NCBI RefSeq assembly: GCF_022539665.2
Contig: NC_081336.1
Coordinates: 4,604,221 to 4,668,220, forward strand
Direction: 5' to 3'
Length of the DNA stretch: 64,000 bases
Source of the DNA: Daphnia carinata
Taxonomy: Eukaryota; Arthropoda; Branchiopoda; Diplostraca; Daphniidae
Part shown: in pieces, positions 1 through 11,650 of the stretch
Layout: every line of letters begins with the position of its first letter
Position numbering within the stretch: the first letter of the stretch is position 1
The notes under the pieces: generated by a model
The model's database searches: none
What the model saw: only the letters and a program-made list of their open reading frames with translations
Told to the model about the DNA's origin: nothing
Program-made: the position numbers and the translations under genes

Positions 1-748
1 CAATTGAAACGCGCATGTAAAATGCAGTACATGGAAAAGCTTGTTTTGAATAAAGCGCTTTTTGTTGTAAATACATTTTGAGTGGCCATCTAGCGGAGAA
101 TCAGCTGAAATAACCGCCATCTAGCATTAATAAATTTACCTTCAGAAATGCCTTAGTGCCTAGTGTCAGTCATGCTGAGCCATCTAGGTGTTTTTCAGAA
201 AGTGAAAACATTGATTTACCCTGAGCCAATCGGATCATTTTTATGCGGCTTAGTGAAACCCCACGTCGTGTTGTCGGGCTTTCAAATTTTCGTCCATAAT
301 CTGATCGGATTTCAATCAGTGTTTGTAATCGCGGATGAAATCGCGATTTGAATTATCGATTTACGCAGGGACATAAAAAATTGAGTTGTAATCAACTACC
401 CAATAAACTCGACTTTGAAAATGGCGTCGGAGCTTTGGGGGTAACTGCCCTCATTTTTGCGCGACCTCGCATTGGTGGACCCCATGCTCAATTGGCTTTC
501 TTTGAGGCGAAGACCTCGATTACAGCCAACCCGGGCCGATCGCTACTATGCAGGAGGCCGACCAACCCGAGTGGTTCTGATAAACGATAAAGTGCAGTTA
601 TTCCGCACACCACCACCGTTTTACCCATTCCAATCTTTTTCCGAACTTTACCCAAGAAACCTATTCATGTAAATTCTGCATTTTAGTTAATTCACCGTTG
701 GAGGTTACACGAGCGACTGCAGTTCATGACGATATTCTTGTTTCTTGC
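1..748. other. Unassigned left flank
   Basis: No gene is recognised here. Short open frames exist near 163-670, but none shows a known domain or a second copy in the window. Homology to the right-hand module copy begins only near 748 (matching about 46011), so this stretch lies outside the duplicated block. The first bases carry a CAATTGAAAC motif that also recurs inside the transposon at 16110-17236, so a remnant of that element is possible but weak. Confidence 0.4.
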
Positions 749-783
749 AGGAACAATTAATAACATCAACTAGGAAGCACAAC

Positions 784-1227
784 ATGGCCGCTGCGCAATC
801 CAGCTCGAAAAGTAAATCTGATTTTGCCTCAACAAGTACCATCCCGAGCATAACAAAATATTTTGATATGTTCCAGTCTCTCAGCTTATTCGACGAGGTT
901 GGATAGAAATTCCTGACGTTATGGTTGGCTTAGGCATTGCGGCTTTCGGTGATTTTTCGTTTCTTTATTATTCAATAGTTGTGTCTAATGCTTTTATTCA
1001 AAAGGATTGGGTCTTGCTGGTTATGGTCTATACAACAATGCAAATAGGGAAGTAAAACGTCCTTTTAAAGACCAATACATAGGTAAATTTCTGTACTTTC
1101 TAGCTCATTTAACTCCATTTCCCTAATTCAGCCTTTTTTGCATTCATTCATATTTATAACAGTTAAAAGGGATGACGATCCTGATGCAGGAAAGTACCTC
1201 AGATTTCATCAGAACCCAAAATATTAA
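784..1227 (+). CDS. Small single-pass membrane protein, NDUFA3 (complex I B9)-like, intact copy
   Basis: Four exons are read at 784-811, 907-948, 1005-1082 and 1163-1227. Every junction is GT-AG and the phases join without a break to a 70-residue protein. It has a short polar N-terminus, one membrane segment (IPDVMVGLGIAAFGLGLAGY, about residues 11-30) and a charged C-terminus with an RDDDPD motif. Size, a single TM after an IPDV motif and a later DDP motif recall arthropod NDUFA3-type accessory subunits of mitochondrial complex I. That name is from pattern memory and is tentative. The gene is tail-to-tail with GFER, with about 67 bp between stops. An AATAAA overlaps the stop region. Two further copies exist: at 46048, broken by a stop, and inverted at 33187, without exon 1. 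Confidence 0.5.
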
Positions 1228-1294
1228 ATAAATGTGTATTGATGTACAATAAGACAAGACGATAGAATGGAAACTAGAAAATAAACTGGCCAAG

Positions 1295-2091
1295 TTAATC
1301 ACATGATCCATCTTTCCAACCATTCCTCCATCTTTGTTCAACTAAGCTACAGTCAAACTCTGGTTTACCGAGCTTCTTACTGACTTGATTGTGCATAACA
1401 CATAGCCACTGTGATAGTTTGGAACTACTTTCTGTTGCTGGTGGGTTGGCAACCAATCTAGGAGGCAAGATTGATAGTAAATCTTTCAATAATTTTGAAC
1501 AGAATTAATGTTTCCTAACCTTTCCATGAAATCTTCTGCACAGTCTTTACAGGGATAGAATTTCGTGAATAATGCCATAAATTGAGCCATGTCATTCTGT
1601 TCAGCAACAGTAGGTTTATCAGGGTAGTATGCTGCCATTGTGTGAAGGACACTCCACGAGTTCCTACCCAACTGCTGGCTATCTAGTGGACATTCCTGTT
1701 GCTTGTTTGACGTAGTTAATGTTGATGATAAATTTTCCTTTAATTCAGCAGGTGATTCTAAGGTCTACAAAGAAAACATGAAACTTTGTGACTCTGAACC
1801 GGTTCAAAGCAATTGCTACTTTTGAATATTTAGCAGAGAACCATATCCATGGTGCGTAAACAGTACTCAATTTTTGCTTAAGCTAATTTGAGCCTAAGCT
1901 GTATGCAAAACACCAATGTGTGCCAAATAGCTTCTTTGTAAATATTTGGTCTATACTAAATGTTCAAAGAACATATCTAAGATGTTTCTTACCTGGACAA
2001 TAACTTGTTCCGTATTCTTTGCACTTTGTTTCAAATTTGCAGTCCAAGTATGGAAATCTGTACATGCTCGACATGGTTTGTTATTCGCCAT
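1295..2091 (-). CDS. GFER: FAD-linked sulfhydryl oxidase (ALR/Erv1 family), intact copy
   Basis: Three exons on the minus strand, 2091-1993, 1764-1520 and 1457-1295, join in phase to 168 residues. The middle intron of about 62 bp ends in CTTGCCTCCTAG; splicing it out restores ERLVANPP and removes an apparent frame break. Exon 1 carries the CRAC motif. Exon 2 has [19 protein letters not shown] and the redox-active CKDC pair (about residues 105 and 108). Exon 3 has the FAD-binding WLCVMHNQV and the family-typical end WKDGSCD. ALR reoxidises Mia40 in the mitochondrial intermembrane space and passes electrons to cytochrome c. An in-frame ATG at 2154 would add 21 residues, but that stretch holds an insertion in the copy at 47.4 kb, so 2091 is preferred. 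Confidence 0.9.
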
Positions 2092-2159
2092 GACTAGTGT
2101 TGGCGATATATCGATATAAAATACAGACGAACATATATTTCCGTTGTCTGCCACGTTTT

Positions 2160-2560
2160 AAGAGCCTGCGCAGAAATTTTTTTTATTGTTGATACATGTA
2201 TCATAGATAAAGACCTCTGGTTCGTTATCTCCATAAGAGAGATAACATGGGCTGCTGACGCAGAAATTTTGGATACTCTTCCTACGATTTTTTGGATCCT
2301 TACTCTGCTTATACTGCCATCTAGTGGAGGTTTTGATCACTACTGAAGGTGTAAGTAGCTTTCCACCAACCCCCATTGTTGGGGGCAGTTTGTGGCGTCC
2401 TGAAGCTAGATTTGGCTTGAAAATGTCGTTCCCTAAAGAAAATAAGAATACGGCATTTTCTATAAGAGACCAGAACCTTCTATGGTTTAATTTAGTTTGG
2501 TCGCTTATTAATTAAACAAAAAAATGGTTTACAAAAGTTCTTCAAAAAAAACTGACGCCG
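2160..2560 (+). other. Intergenic spacer and likely 5' region of secreted gene A copy I
   Basis: No gene is seen between GFER exon 1 and the leader of gene A. The sequence partly matches 47440-47970 in the right-hand block. It probably holds the divergent promoters of GFER and gene A, but no clear core promoter motif can be assigned by eye. Confidence 0.35.
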
Positions 2561-2581
2561 TCCCATTACGTTTTTTTTTTC

Positions 2582-4564
2582 AATGGCAATGGCTTTTATT
2601 TGCGTGACCATTGTTATTGTCATGGCCACCGATCCCCGAAGGCAAGAAAAATCTCCATGTGCGACGGATCCAGTATTTCTGAAATGTCCACCAGAGTAAC
2701 CCAATTTGCCAACGGAGATTACACCAGATCTTGACGAAATTCTAGTTGAAACCTCAAGAACGTCTCTCTCGGAGTCTACTGTAAGCGACGTATCCAAGAA
2801 AAAATCGGATGACACCGGCGAACAAAAGACCCCGGAGGCCAGAAGTTTTCCTCATTTTGGACCTGACAACGCTATCGAAGATGATTTGTTGCCACATCGT
2901 TTAAAAGTCAAACCAGAGATGGTTGCTTCGCTTGGAAACGAGGACTCAGGAATTATGGCAGCAATGATAGAAATCATGCGCATAATTTTGGAGAACAGTG
3001 ATGCAGATTTAACAAGAGAACTTTTAGCAACGGTGACAGAAGAGGTTTCGAAGGAAACTAACCCTGACTTGAAGCCACTGCTCACAAAATTTCTGAATGT
3101 CGTTACATTTGCAGCAGAAGAAGCTATGGATACTCGTAAACCAATGGCAAAAGGCAGAAGTTTTCGGTCCTCCTCCTCGGTCTGATGCCGAGGAGAATAG
3201 GACTGTCCTAAAAGTTTTTAAAAGTCAGTCCTATTTCTCCCAGTCCTATTTCTCCAGTCCTATTTCGTTTCAGTCCTATTTCACCGGCTACCTTTCCGAT
3301 CAGTACAACGGACAACATAGATGTCGAAGAAGAACATAAGTACGAAACCAAAACGTGGAAGATAAAACTCACTGGACGAGATAATGGAATTGGGTCTTTT
3401 AAAGAAAAGGAAATCACTGATTTTAAGAAAAAAGATTTAGAATTTGAACTAGAAAAGACAACCGAAACCACCAGTGCAGCTGAAACAAACGATCCAGCGG
3501 TAATGCGGAATTCTTCAGCTTCGACTGAACCTTCCGAGGAGTTTGATTTGGATATTACAAAATACTTTTCTGGCATCAGTTTTTCTGATGCAAGTGACGA
3601 GGATTATGACAGTAAAGAACCTGTCCCAGTTGCTGTCGATATTCGAAAACCAATGCCAAAAAGCCAGCCTTCATCGATCGGAACCACGGACGACATCAAT
3701 GTCAACGAAGAAATTCATTATGACACAGAAAACCGAGAGATATATGTTATTGAGTTCAAAAATGCCATTGGGTCTTTTAAAATCACGGTAATGAATGATG
3801 ATATTCAAGATGATTTTCTGTTTGAACTAGATAAGACGACCGGAACGATTAGTAAAACTGAAACAAGCGATCCTGCAGTAATGCAGGAGATTAGTTCTTC
3901 AGCTTCGACTGAGCCTTCCGAGGAGTTTGATTTGGATGTCATGAAATCATTTTCAGCGATCAGTTTTTCGGATGAAAGCGATTCAAGTCACGAGGCTTAT
4001 GACAGTAAAGAACCTGTCCCACTTACTGACGATATTCGAAAACCAATGCCAAAAAGCGGGCCTTCACCGATCGGAACTACGGACCACAGTATTAATGTCA
4101 ATGAAGAACTTGATTACGACACAGCAAACCGCGAGATCAGTGTCATTGTACTCCAAAGTGGCATTGGATCTTTTAAATTAAAGGAAGCTACTTCTGAGAA
4201 TAACGACTTTCAGTTGGAACTAGAAAAGACAAACGGAACAATTAGTACAGCTGAAACAAACGATCCAGCAGTAATGCGGAAAGCTAGTTCTTCAGCTTCG
4301 ACTGAGCCTTCCGAGGAGTTTGATTTGGATATCACCAAATCCTATTCTGCAATCAGTTTTTCTGATACAAGTGATTCGAGCAACGGGGCTTATGACAACA
4401 AAGAATCCAACCCGGTTGCTGTTCAAAATCCATTCGAAAGACATGGTGGGGTCGAACACAATGGTAAACGTGGCCGAGCTGCCAAAGGTTTCCGGTCTTC
4501 TCCTTCAACTACAATGATCGAAGTAAGAGCGCCCTACAACAAGCAAACTGGATTAATTGTCTAA
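2582..4564 (+). pseudogene. Secreted acidic repeat protein A, left copy (decayed)
   Basis: This is the left copy of the 633-residue gene at 47931. The leader (MAMAFICV...) and the first 38 or so residues align. Then CAA has become TAA at 2697-2699, giving a stop right after KCPPE. Downstream the frame reopens with the acidic and helical region (about 2706-3185). The sequence is disrupted near 3150-3290 by extra DNA that includes a run of CAGTCCTATTTC-like units. From about 3360 to the stop at 4562-4564 the internal repeats and basic tail are open again. Either the gene is dead or a shorter product is made. A polyadenylation signal AATAAA lies at 4609. No known domain is recognised. Confidence 0.7.
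3224..3285. repeat. Short tandem repeat, CAGTCCTATTTC-like unit
   Basis: Four to five imperfect copies of a 12-16 bp unit (core AGTCCTATTT) lie in a row. They occur inside decayed gene A and are absent from the equivalent place in the intact copy at 48.5 kb. The repeat is therefore an insertion or local expansion after the copies separated. Confidence 0.75.
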
Positions 4565-4867
4565 TGCGCCATTTCAATTTTGTACCCAGTTTTCATGTCT
4601 GAAATCTCAATAAATGAAATAAAAATGCATTAAATCGGTCCTATTTTTTTATCCTTAGAATTTTCAAACACAATTTTATTACTCAAAAACTCACAAACGA
4701 CAAATTGTATTCTACAAAAACAAGTATTTAGCACGCTTCATCAACGACTAGCAAACTAATAAATCAATATTCATTACACTGGCTTAACTCTAGTGATTTA
4801 AAGATTTTAGTCTGTTCAGATGTAAGAGTTGACTTTTTCACCTCCTTCCTCAGCTCCAACTATGACT

Positions 4868-5040
4868 TGAAATGGTGACAAGTTTAGTTAAAATTTCACG
4901 ACTAGATTTCGCCCAAAAAATCGGATCGCAAAAATTTTATCGCCGATCAAATTATTCTCAAATGATACAATCGGAGATCAAGATCAATCGCTGAAGATCG
5001 GATGGGCGATCAATATAAAAAAATGAATCGGAGTGGCATG
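4868..5040 (+). repeat. Left arm of an inverted repeat pair (GATCGGCGATCAA-rich)
   Basis: A stretch rich in ATCGCCGATCAA-like words, starting near CTTGAAATGGTGACAAG. Its reverse complement appears at about 7300-7425, so the two arms flank the 2.3 kb holding the leader-only copy and gene B. The same left arm is present at 50590-50765 in the right block. There the right arm is missing because the block is cut at the XKR junction. Confidence 0.7.
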
Positions 5041-5324
5041 ACTGGCGGAAATCTTCTTTTTAAAATGATAAAAAACGAAAGCAATGATTGAATTTTATGC
5101 GAAAATTAGGCCGAAGCCGATTTGAGTGGAAAACATTACGTTTAACTCTCAACCAATGATAATTTTGTGGATACACCAGTGTTTTCGCCTTTGCAATATG
5201 AAGTCGATAGGACGTTTCCCCATAAGATACCGGCCTTCTACGGTTTAATTTAGTTTGGTCACCTATCAAAATCTGCAAAATGAGTTACCGAGTTACCGTC
5301 TCCAAAAAGAATACCAAAAAACTG

Positions 5325-5480
5325 AGCCGTCCCATTACATTTGTTTTTGTTCCATGACTATGGCCTTTATCTGCGTGACGACTCCAACACGGTCTTCGCG
5401 AGTTGATTCGACCGTTCGGGTTCCCAGCGGCACGCGATCCTTGCATTGTGATTGGCTATCCAATTGTGATGCCAGTAGCA
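5325..5480 (+). pseudogene. Leader-only remnant of the secreted A/B family, copy I
   Basis: The sequence matches the 5' leader shared by genes A and B: CCGTCCCATTACAT followed by an ATG and a signal-like MTMAFICV. Homology to the rest of the family stops soon after the leader. The same remnant is at 51040-51180 in the right block, so it predates the block duplication. An inverted copy of the segment after the leader (GACCGTTCGGGTTCCCAG...) is seen near 32110-32180. It is probably a nonfunctional third family member. Confidence 0.55.
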
Positions 5481-5559
5481 ACCACTACCGATAGAAAACA
5501 ACAATTCGGCTGTTCATGTGTCGTCTCCTGTGTCGTTTGCAATTTTCAAAATAGGCCCA

Positions 5560-6115
5560 AATCACAAAATCATTTTGTATTATCATAAAAAGTTCCTGAA
5601 ATCAAAACTGATATCGTTTACCACAACTACTTCGACTCTAGGGTAAGCGATTTCTTGGTTTCCAGTGAAATACGATAATGCAAGTAGTTTAATTAGTGAC
5701 CGTAATTCGAATAACAAAATAAACCGAATGAAAAACATTTTCTTTCTTTTATTATAATAACTATAAGCCTATACCATAAGAAAAATATATAATCGTAAAA
5801 ATTTTTTTTTTTACTTTTTTTACGGCGATAACAATGGGAAATTTAAAAATTCCGCCTAAAAATAATGGTATCCGTCTTCGCTATTGTGATTGGTGTTTGC
5901 AATTTAGTATTTCTTCAAGGAATTTGATAAATTTTGTTGTGTAATACCCATTAAAACATTCCTGGTGACACAAGGAATCTAGATGTTACCTTGATAACAT
6001 ATAATAAGCCTAAAAAATGCCTAAACGAAGTACCCAAAGTTGTCGACTTTTCGTAGTTTTCCTTCCTCCTATATACCGTCCAAAAATAAAGTATTTATTA
6101 ATAGACAAATTATTG
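5560..6115 (+). repeat. Repeat-family member upstream of gene B, copy I
   Basis: About 500 bp, including GGAATCTAGATGTTAC and CCAAAAATAAAGTATTTATTAATAG, recurs at 51300-51840 (direct), about 31380-31800 (inverted) and 28180-28640 (inverted, more diverged). The family seems older than the block duplication because the 28 kb copy stands alone. No coding region is seen in it. Confidence 0.65.
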
Positions 6116-6188
6116 GTCTAAAAAGAAAACCAAAAAAAAAAAAAAAAAAAAAAAAAACAGACTCCATCCCAATACATTTTTTTCCCCA

Positions 6189-7300
6189 ATGATTATGGCC
6201 TTTATCTGCGTGACGAATCTTATTGTCATGGCCAATGATCCCCGCAGGTATGAGAAAACCCCGTGTGTGACGGATCCTCTATTTGTTAAATATCCAGAGC
6301 AACCTAAATTTTCAACAGATATGGCACCAGATCTTGGAGGAATTAGAATTAAACACTCAGTAGGGTCTCTCACGGTGTATAGTGTAACCGATGTGACCAA
6401 GAATAAATCGGATGACATCGACAAGCAGAAACACCGAGAGCCAAAAGTTTTCCTATTTTTGGAACGGATAACTCCACCGTAGATGATTTTTTGTCAAAAA
6501 CACATCTTCCAGAAGTAAAACCAGAGGCATCGCTTGAAAGAGAGGATTCAGATCTCGTAGCAGAAATGATAGAAATAATGCGCATAATTTTGGAGGACAG
6601 TGATGCCGATTTAACAAGAGAACTTCTAGCAATAATGACGGAGATGATTTCGAAGGAAACTAACCCTGACTTGAAGCCACTGCTCACAAAACTACTGATT
6701 ATTATTACATTTGCAGCAGAATATAAAGAAACTGAAGGGTACATGTTGAATGTCCAAAAACATGGCATAGGTTTCGGATCCTCTAGCCACCAGTGGTGAT
6801 CAAAAACCAGCCGAAAAAAATTTTATTTCAGCACACAATATCGAGGACGGCGACAAGGATTTCGAGAATCATAATACCGACATGGAAAGCAATACTCTTG
6901 ACGCCAACATAACCAGAAATGGTATTGGATCTTCTGGTAATGGTGACATAACTGCTTTTAATCAAAGCTATTTCCAATTATCCATGAACAAGGAAACGGA
7001 AAGTATAATGGAAACAAAAAACAGCGCTAACTTAGAAGTACTAAAGGGTATTTATAATTCCTCGCATTATTCCGACAAAGACATCAATGAAGAACTTGGT
7101 TACGGCTTACTGACAGAAAACAAAGGGATATACGTCGTCGTACTCGAAAGTGGCATTGGGTCTTTGAATTTCAATGAAATGACTGATATTGAAGAAAACG
7201 ATTTTCAATGGAACCAAGACGGCCGGAATGATTAGTAAAGCTGAAACAAACGATCCTGCAGTAATGCGGAAAGTTAGTTATTCAGCTTCGTCTGAGTAAT
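6189..7300 (+). pseudogene. Secreted protein B, left copy (frameshifted relative of A)
   Basis: The leader (MIMAFICVT), a Cys-containing mature start (TPCVTDPLFV), the helical DADLTREL...NPDLKPLLTKL region and an ESGIGSLNF motif all align with gene A. One base is missing near 6430-6440 relative to A, so the first frame ends at the TAG at about 6480 and the conserved helical region continues in another frame (6491-6799). The same missing base is in the copy at 51884, so the break predates the block duplication. A last open piece is at 6882-7235. A long A run (6127-6158) lies just upstream. Short introns could in principle bridge the breaks. Confidence 0.6.
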
Positions 7301-7425
7301 CTTGATCGCCGATTCGATCATTTGAGAATAATTTGATCAGCGATCATATTTTTGCGATCCCATCTTTTTGGGTGAAATCTAGTAGTGAAATTTGAACTAA
7401 GCTTGTCACCATTTCATGTGAACGT
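7300..7425 (-). repeat. Right arm of the inverted repeat pair
   Basis: This is the reverse complement of about 4868-5000, including the words around TTTGAGAATAATTTGATC and GGTGAAATCTAGTAGTGAAATTT. The sequence after 7425 to about 7670 also holds scattered GATCGGCGATCA words. It begins directly after the last recognisable gene B sequence. Confidence 0.65.
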
Positions 7426-7429
7426 CGAC

Positions 7430-8280
7430 AAAAAAGGTGTCTGCTGCGAATGAAGGATAAACAGCTTCCTCAGCGAAAATGTTTAGCCAAAATTTATATG
7501 AATTCTAAATTCTTACGTTTGGTGGCGCTAGATTGAATCGCAAAAATTATCACTGCCGATCAACGAGTTTTTTTTATCGCCGATCAAATCAAGAGCATAC
7601 TCAAAAGATTTGATCGGCGATCATTTTTTAATCTTAATCGTGATCGATGATCGCGGCAAGACTGACTATTTTTTTATATTTGCGATTTGAATAAAACAGT
7701 CTTCGAGTTTTAGGGGTTTGGGGCCTACGCCTCAATCTCTCACTTTGGAACCGAAGTATCTTGTAGCCAATTTTATAATGTTTTTGGTATGTTAATGAGA
7801 GATTAGGTCTTCTTAAAAACCAAAAAAAAATTAATAAAAGAATGCGTTAAAAAACGTTACCATTTATTAAACCTAAAATAGATTCACAAAAACAAGGCAC
7901 AGATAAAATTCAATATTTTTCAAAATTTCTTCAACAGATTGAGCACAAGTAGATTGCCTTGAATTCTCCCTTTCGCCATCTTCATTCCTTGATAAACATC
8001 CTTGTCACCTAAGGTCCTGCTCTCCCAGGCAGGACAGTAGTGGGCAAGGGTATTCCTGCTAGTATTATGGTAAGGTTCAGTTTTGTTTTTCAGTTAGTAT
8101 GTAATCAGTCGTCCACAGAGTATTGAGTTTCTTCTCTTTGCAATTCAGTCTAAGTGGTCTAAAGCCCACCTAAGTTTAGTTTCCCCCTTTTTTTGCAGTC
8201 TCCCTCCACTTAAAAATACAGCCTCGTCAAATCAATCATCGTTCCATTTTAATTTTAATTCACCCTCATCACCATCTCTT
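7430..8280. other. AT-rich intergenic DNA
   Basis: No gene is recognised. Up to about 7670 there are more GATCGGCGATC words. The rest is AT-rich with no open frame of note and no second copy elsewhere in the window. Confidence 0.4.
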
Positions 8281-8282
8281 TA

Positions 8283-9194
8283 TTGTGTCACTCTTTATGC
8301 ACGAAGAGGGTCGCATATCCCTGTTATTTTTTAGCCAGCATTCATAGACATTTAAATGACGCAGCCGATATTGCTAAGGCGGTAGGGAGGGCGGCCAGGG
8401 AGGTAGGCCTAGTTTTGGATTTCTGTGCGGTTTTATTTTTTGCGGTAAAATTATTTCTGAATATTGGAACCGGTACAACCGGAAACAACAAATCTCGCGA
8501 TGAAAAAGTTTACAAAAAACACGAGATGACAGGAGGAATCAGTCATAACCAATTTGATAAACCAACTTAAACAAAACGAAATAAAGTGTTAACTCTAGTA
8601 ACGCAGCCGGTTCTGGGGATATTCTATGGACGTTGACGAATATCAAATTGATCGCGATTGCAATGGCAGTAAGTCTGAACGTAGCTGTCAAAATGCTACG
8701 GTGCAGAGTTTCCAAAGCCGTCCCAAGAGTGATTATAATTTGAAATATGGAAATGTCAATGAATCAGTAGTTTTTTCTGCGGTGGTGGAATTTTTTAAAA
8801 TTTGCATCAGTTATCCGCCATTTTTATAACATGATAATAGCTCTATCGGCTCCCACGGGTATTTTTTATCAAACCCAATCTTTTCATAAGTGCCGGGGTA
8901 GGAACCGGTCGGCTATTTTTCGGGTAGGTTGTGGCAGTTTTTCGGATTCCAAGCGATTTGGGCCCTAGCACCGAATTTTACCCCCGCTCTTCTCCAGAAA
9001 TTCTATGCCTAACTATAATTATACCAATTGTGATTATACTAGTACATTATTTTTTTAATAGGCTGAAAAAATTTTTATTTAAACGAACATTGTTAGCTCC
9101 TAAAATAACGAAAACGAAACACACAAATAACGAATTGTCAGAAGCGAAAGATCCAGTTAGAAAAAATTTATCAAAACCAACACACTATGATTAA
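8283..9194 (+). other. Uncertain small ORFs (one with a membrane segment)
   Basis: Three short frames occur at 8283-8570, 8626-8829 and 8931-9194. The last encodes 87 residues with a hydrophobic stretch (ILCLTIIIPIVIILVHYFF) followed by a very basic tail. None resembles a family I know, and splice sites linking them are not convincing. They could be exons of a small membrane-protein gene or chance frames. AATAAA words lie downstream near 9194 and 9216. Confidence 0.25.
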
Positions 9195-9577
9195 TAAAAC
9201 GCTAATCCTAACAATAAAATATGATGAGAAAGAAAAATATATATTTTATTATTAACATAAAAAGTAAAAAATTATATAGTAATATAGTTAAAATATTAAT
9301 GCATCATCAATGACGGCAACGCCTAAATTGTGGTTTTGATTCCCTGCTTACTATTTCCCTTATGCGATTCACGGAAGAGGCCTGTATAGTGTATCCCAGC
9401 TACCCAGCAGGACTTTCCGTTGTATGTTTCGTGGTACAGTCGCACTGATTGTTATATTTGAAGTTGTTACATATTGGGTAATTTCTGCTTTCATGTTTGT
9501 TTGTTTTTTCGACGATGACTTGATGTAAGATTTTAAATATTCTTGTTATCACGTATTTTAGCATAGCACTTACCAGG

Positions 9578-11320
9578 ATGGGATTGCTTAGAACACCTTA
9601 TTTAATGGCATCATTCAGAAGAAGTTTATTTACTTCCAATTCCACACAAATGGCAATTAAAAATGTGGTTGTTATAGGCGGTGGTTTAATGGGAAGTGGA
9701 ATCGCACAGGTAATTATCCCATACTATCTAGCTTTATGGTGATATTAAATTTCTATGATGGAATAAAAGCTGCCTGAGCATTTGAGTAAAATCATATTAA
9801 ATGAATGTTTGAAATCCCTTGATTCTGCTTATTGTTCACTATCAGTTCTTTGATCCATTTTCTTTGTTGTTTTTGTTAGATTGTTAATCGTACTTGACAT
9901 ATTGTTCTTTTTTTTAGGTTGCTGCTCAAAATGGTCAGAATGTGACCATTGTTGATTTGGACCAAAAAGTGTTAGATAAAGCCAAGAATGCTATAAATGT
10001 CTCTTTGCAACGGATAGCAAAAAAACTTTTCAAAGTAGGCTTTATCAACTTGCAGTTTATTGTTTTGTAGTAAATTTAATTGTTATTATTGCTGTGGAAT
10101 AGGATGATTCTGTAAAAGCAGAAAAGTTTCTGTCAGACTCAATGGCACATGTTTCTTTGTCAACCAATCCTGAACAAGCTGTTAATCAAAGTGACTTAGT
10201 TGTTGAAGCTATTGTAGAAAAACTCAATGTCAAGCAAAAGCTTTTCCAATCCCTGGATGCTGTAAGCTTTTTATGATCAACTTCATGGATGGAGAATTAA
10301 GATGATAAATTGGTGATGTAGGTTGCCCCCACTCATGCAGTGTTTGCCTCAAACACCTCTTCATTGCCAATTGGTGAAATTGCCCAGTCCACAAAAAGAA
10401 AGGATCGGTTTGTTGGTCTACATTTTTTCAATCCTGTAAGGCATAAAACTAGTATAATTGGAATGAAGTTAATACTGTAAAAGAATTATCTTATTACAGG
10501 TTCCTGTAATGAAACTTCTAGAAGTAATTCGTATTCCGGAAACTTCGGATAATACATACAAGTAGGTACATTCTCAACCTGAACATTTTTTTTGTATTTA
10601 TTTTGTTCCCCAAATGAATTTTTTTAATGATTTAAGTTCTTAAATTTTTTTATGTGTTTACTTATTGATTGATTTTTTAAGTCTTGTGATGGAATGGGGG
10701 AAATCTATCGGAAAACAGACTGTCACCTGGTAACGCATTTTATCGGTAGAAAAGGCAATAGTTGTATACTTATTCTTTTTCGGTGATTGCTTACGTTTAG
10801 CAAAGATACTCCAGGATTCATTGTTAATCGCCTCTTGGTGCCATATATGATGGAAGCTGTCCGTTTACTTGAAAGAGGTTACATGATTGTCAAAATAAAT
10901 TAGACGAAATCGTTTGTATTAATTCTCTTGTATCAGGTGATGCGACGGCAAGAGATATCGATACTGCCATGAAATTAGGTAACGAACAAAAAGGAAAACA
11001 ATTATTTTCAGTTAAACTAAAATTTTTTGTTCTTTAAAGGTGCGGGTTATCCAATGGGGCCGTTCGAATTATTGGATTATGTAGGACTGGACACTTCTAA
11101 GTTCATCATTGAAGGTTGTTGGAAACAACTGAGCATACTTATGATTTTCATTTTTCTGTCGCTGAATTTAAAGGATCTTGGAATTTTTTGTCTAGGATGG
11201 GCCGAAAAGTTTCCCGAAAATCCTCTTTTTAAGCCAGTACCTACTTTAAATCGACTTGTAGAGGAGGGCAAACTTGGCATGAAAACAGGAGAAGGTTTTT
11301 ACAAATACCAGAAAAAGTAA
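9578..11320 (+). CDS. HADH: Mitochondrial short-chain 3-hydroxyacyl-CoA dehydrogenase
   Basis: Ten exons: 9578-9709, 9918-10034, 10103-10261, 10322-10435, 10500-10561, 10682-10729, 10801-10877, 10937-10978, 11040-11114 and 11196-11320. All phases join, giving 316 residues, the usual family length. The enzyme oxidises L-3-hydroxyacyl-CoA with NAD+ in mitochondrial beta-oxidation. The N-terminus is basic and serine-rich (RRSLFTSNS), as for mitochondrial import. [15 protein letters not shown] (about 30-44) is the Rossmann NAD motif. ASNTSSLPI and HFFNP (His about 170) hold catalytic residues. The C-terminal domain has [16 protein letters not shown] and the typical end GEGFYKY. AATAAA is at 11407. 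It is single-copy here, although its 3' flank from about 11380 was copied to 18054. Confidence 0.95.
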
Positions 11321-11379
11321 ACCGACAAGTTCGTAGTGCGTGGCGATGGGTTGTACCTGGGGATATTATTAAGTTTTGT

Positions 11380-11650
11380 ATGAAGCCTTACGATTAAAAA
11401 AAAAGTAATAAAAAGATACGAATAATCAAATCTCTTTAAATTGTCGAAAATAACAATTAAATTGTAGAATTGGGAATTTTATGGTGACCGTACGTCTGCC
11501 TTGAAATCAAAGAAAATAAAAAAAACTTCATAATAAAAAAAAATAAAGCATTAAGCGCATTACTCACCGATGGCTAAATAAACTTCAGTGCCCAAGAAAC
11601 ACGTCTAAGCTTCGATCACAGTGTATTTATTCATCATAATAATCGATGGT
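11380..11650 (+). repeat. Start of XKR/LRP1 duplication unit 1 (HADH 3' flank)
   Basis: The sequence from about 11380 (TTACGATTAAAA, then TCTTTAAATTGTCGAAAATAAC) reappears at 18054-18320, directly joined to the broken LRP1 copy. It marks one end of the unit that was copied together with XKR and LRP1. Confidence 0.75.

Noticed and set aside
1486-1520. Frameshift in intact GFER between exons 2 and 3
   Set aside because: A short intron ending at CTTGCCTCCTAG joins the two parts in phase and restores the family sequence; the same structure is in the other copies.
6127-6158. Poly-A tract as a sign of retroposition
   Set aside because: The right-hand copy has only a short A run at the same place, so it is a local expansion, not a retrocopy tail.
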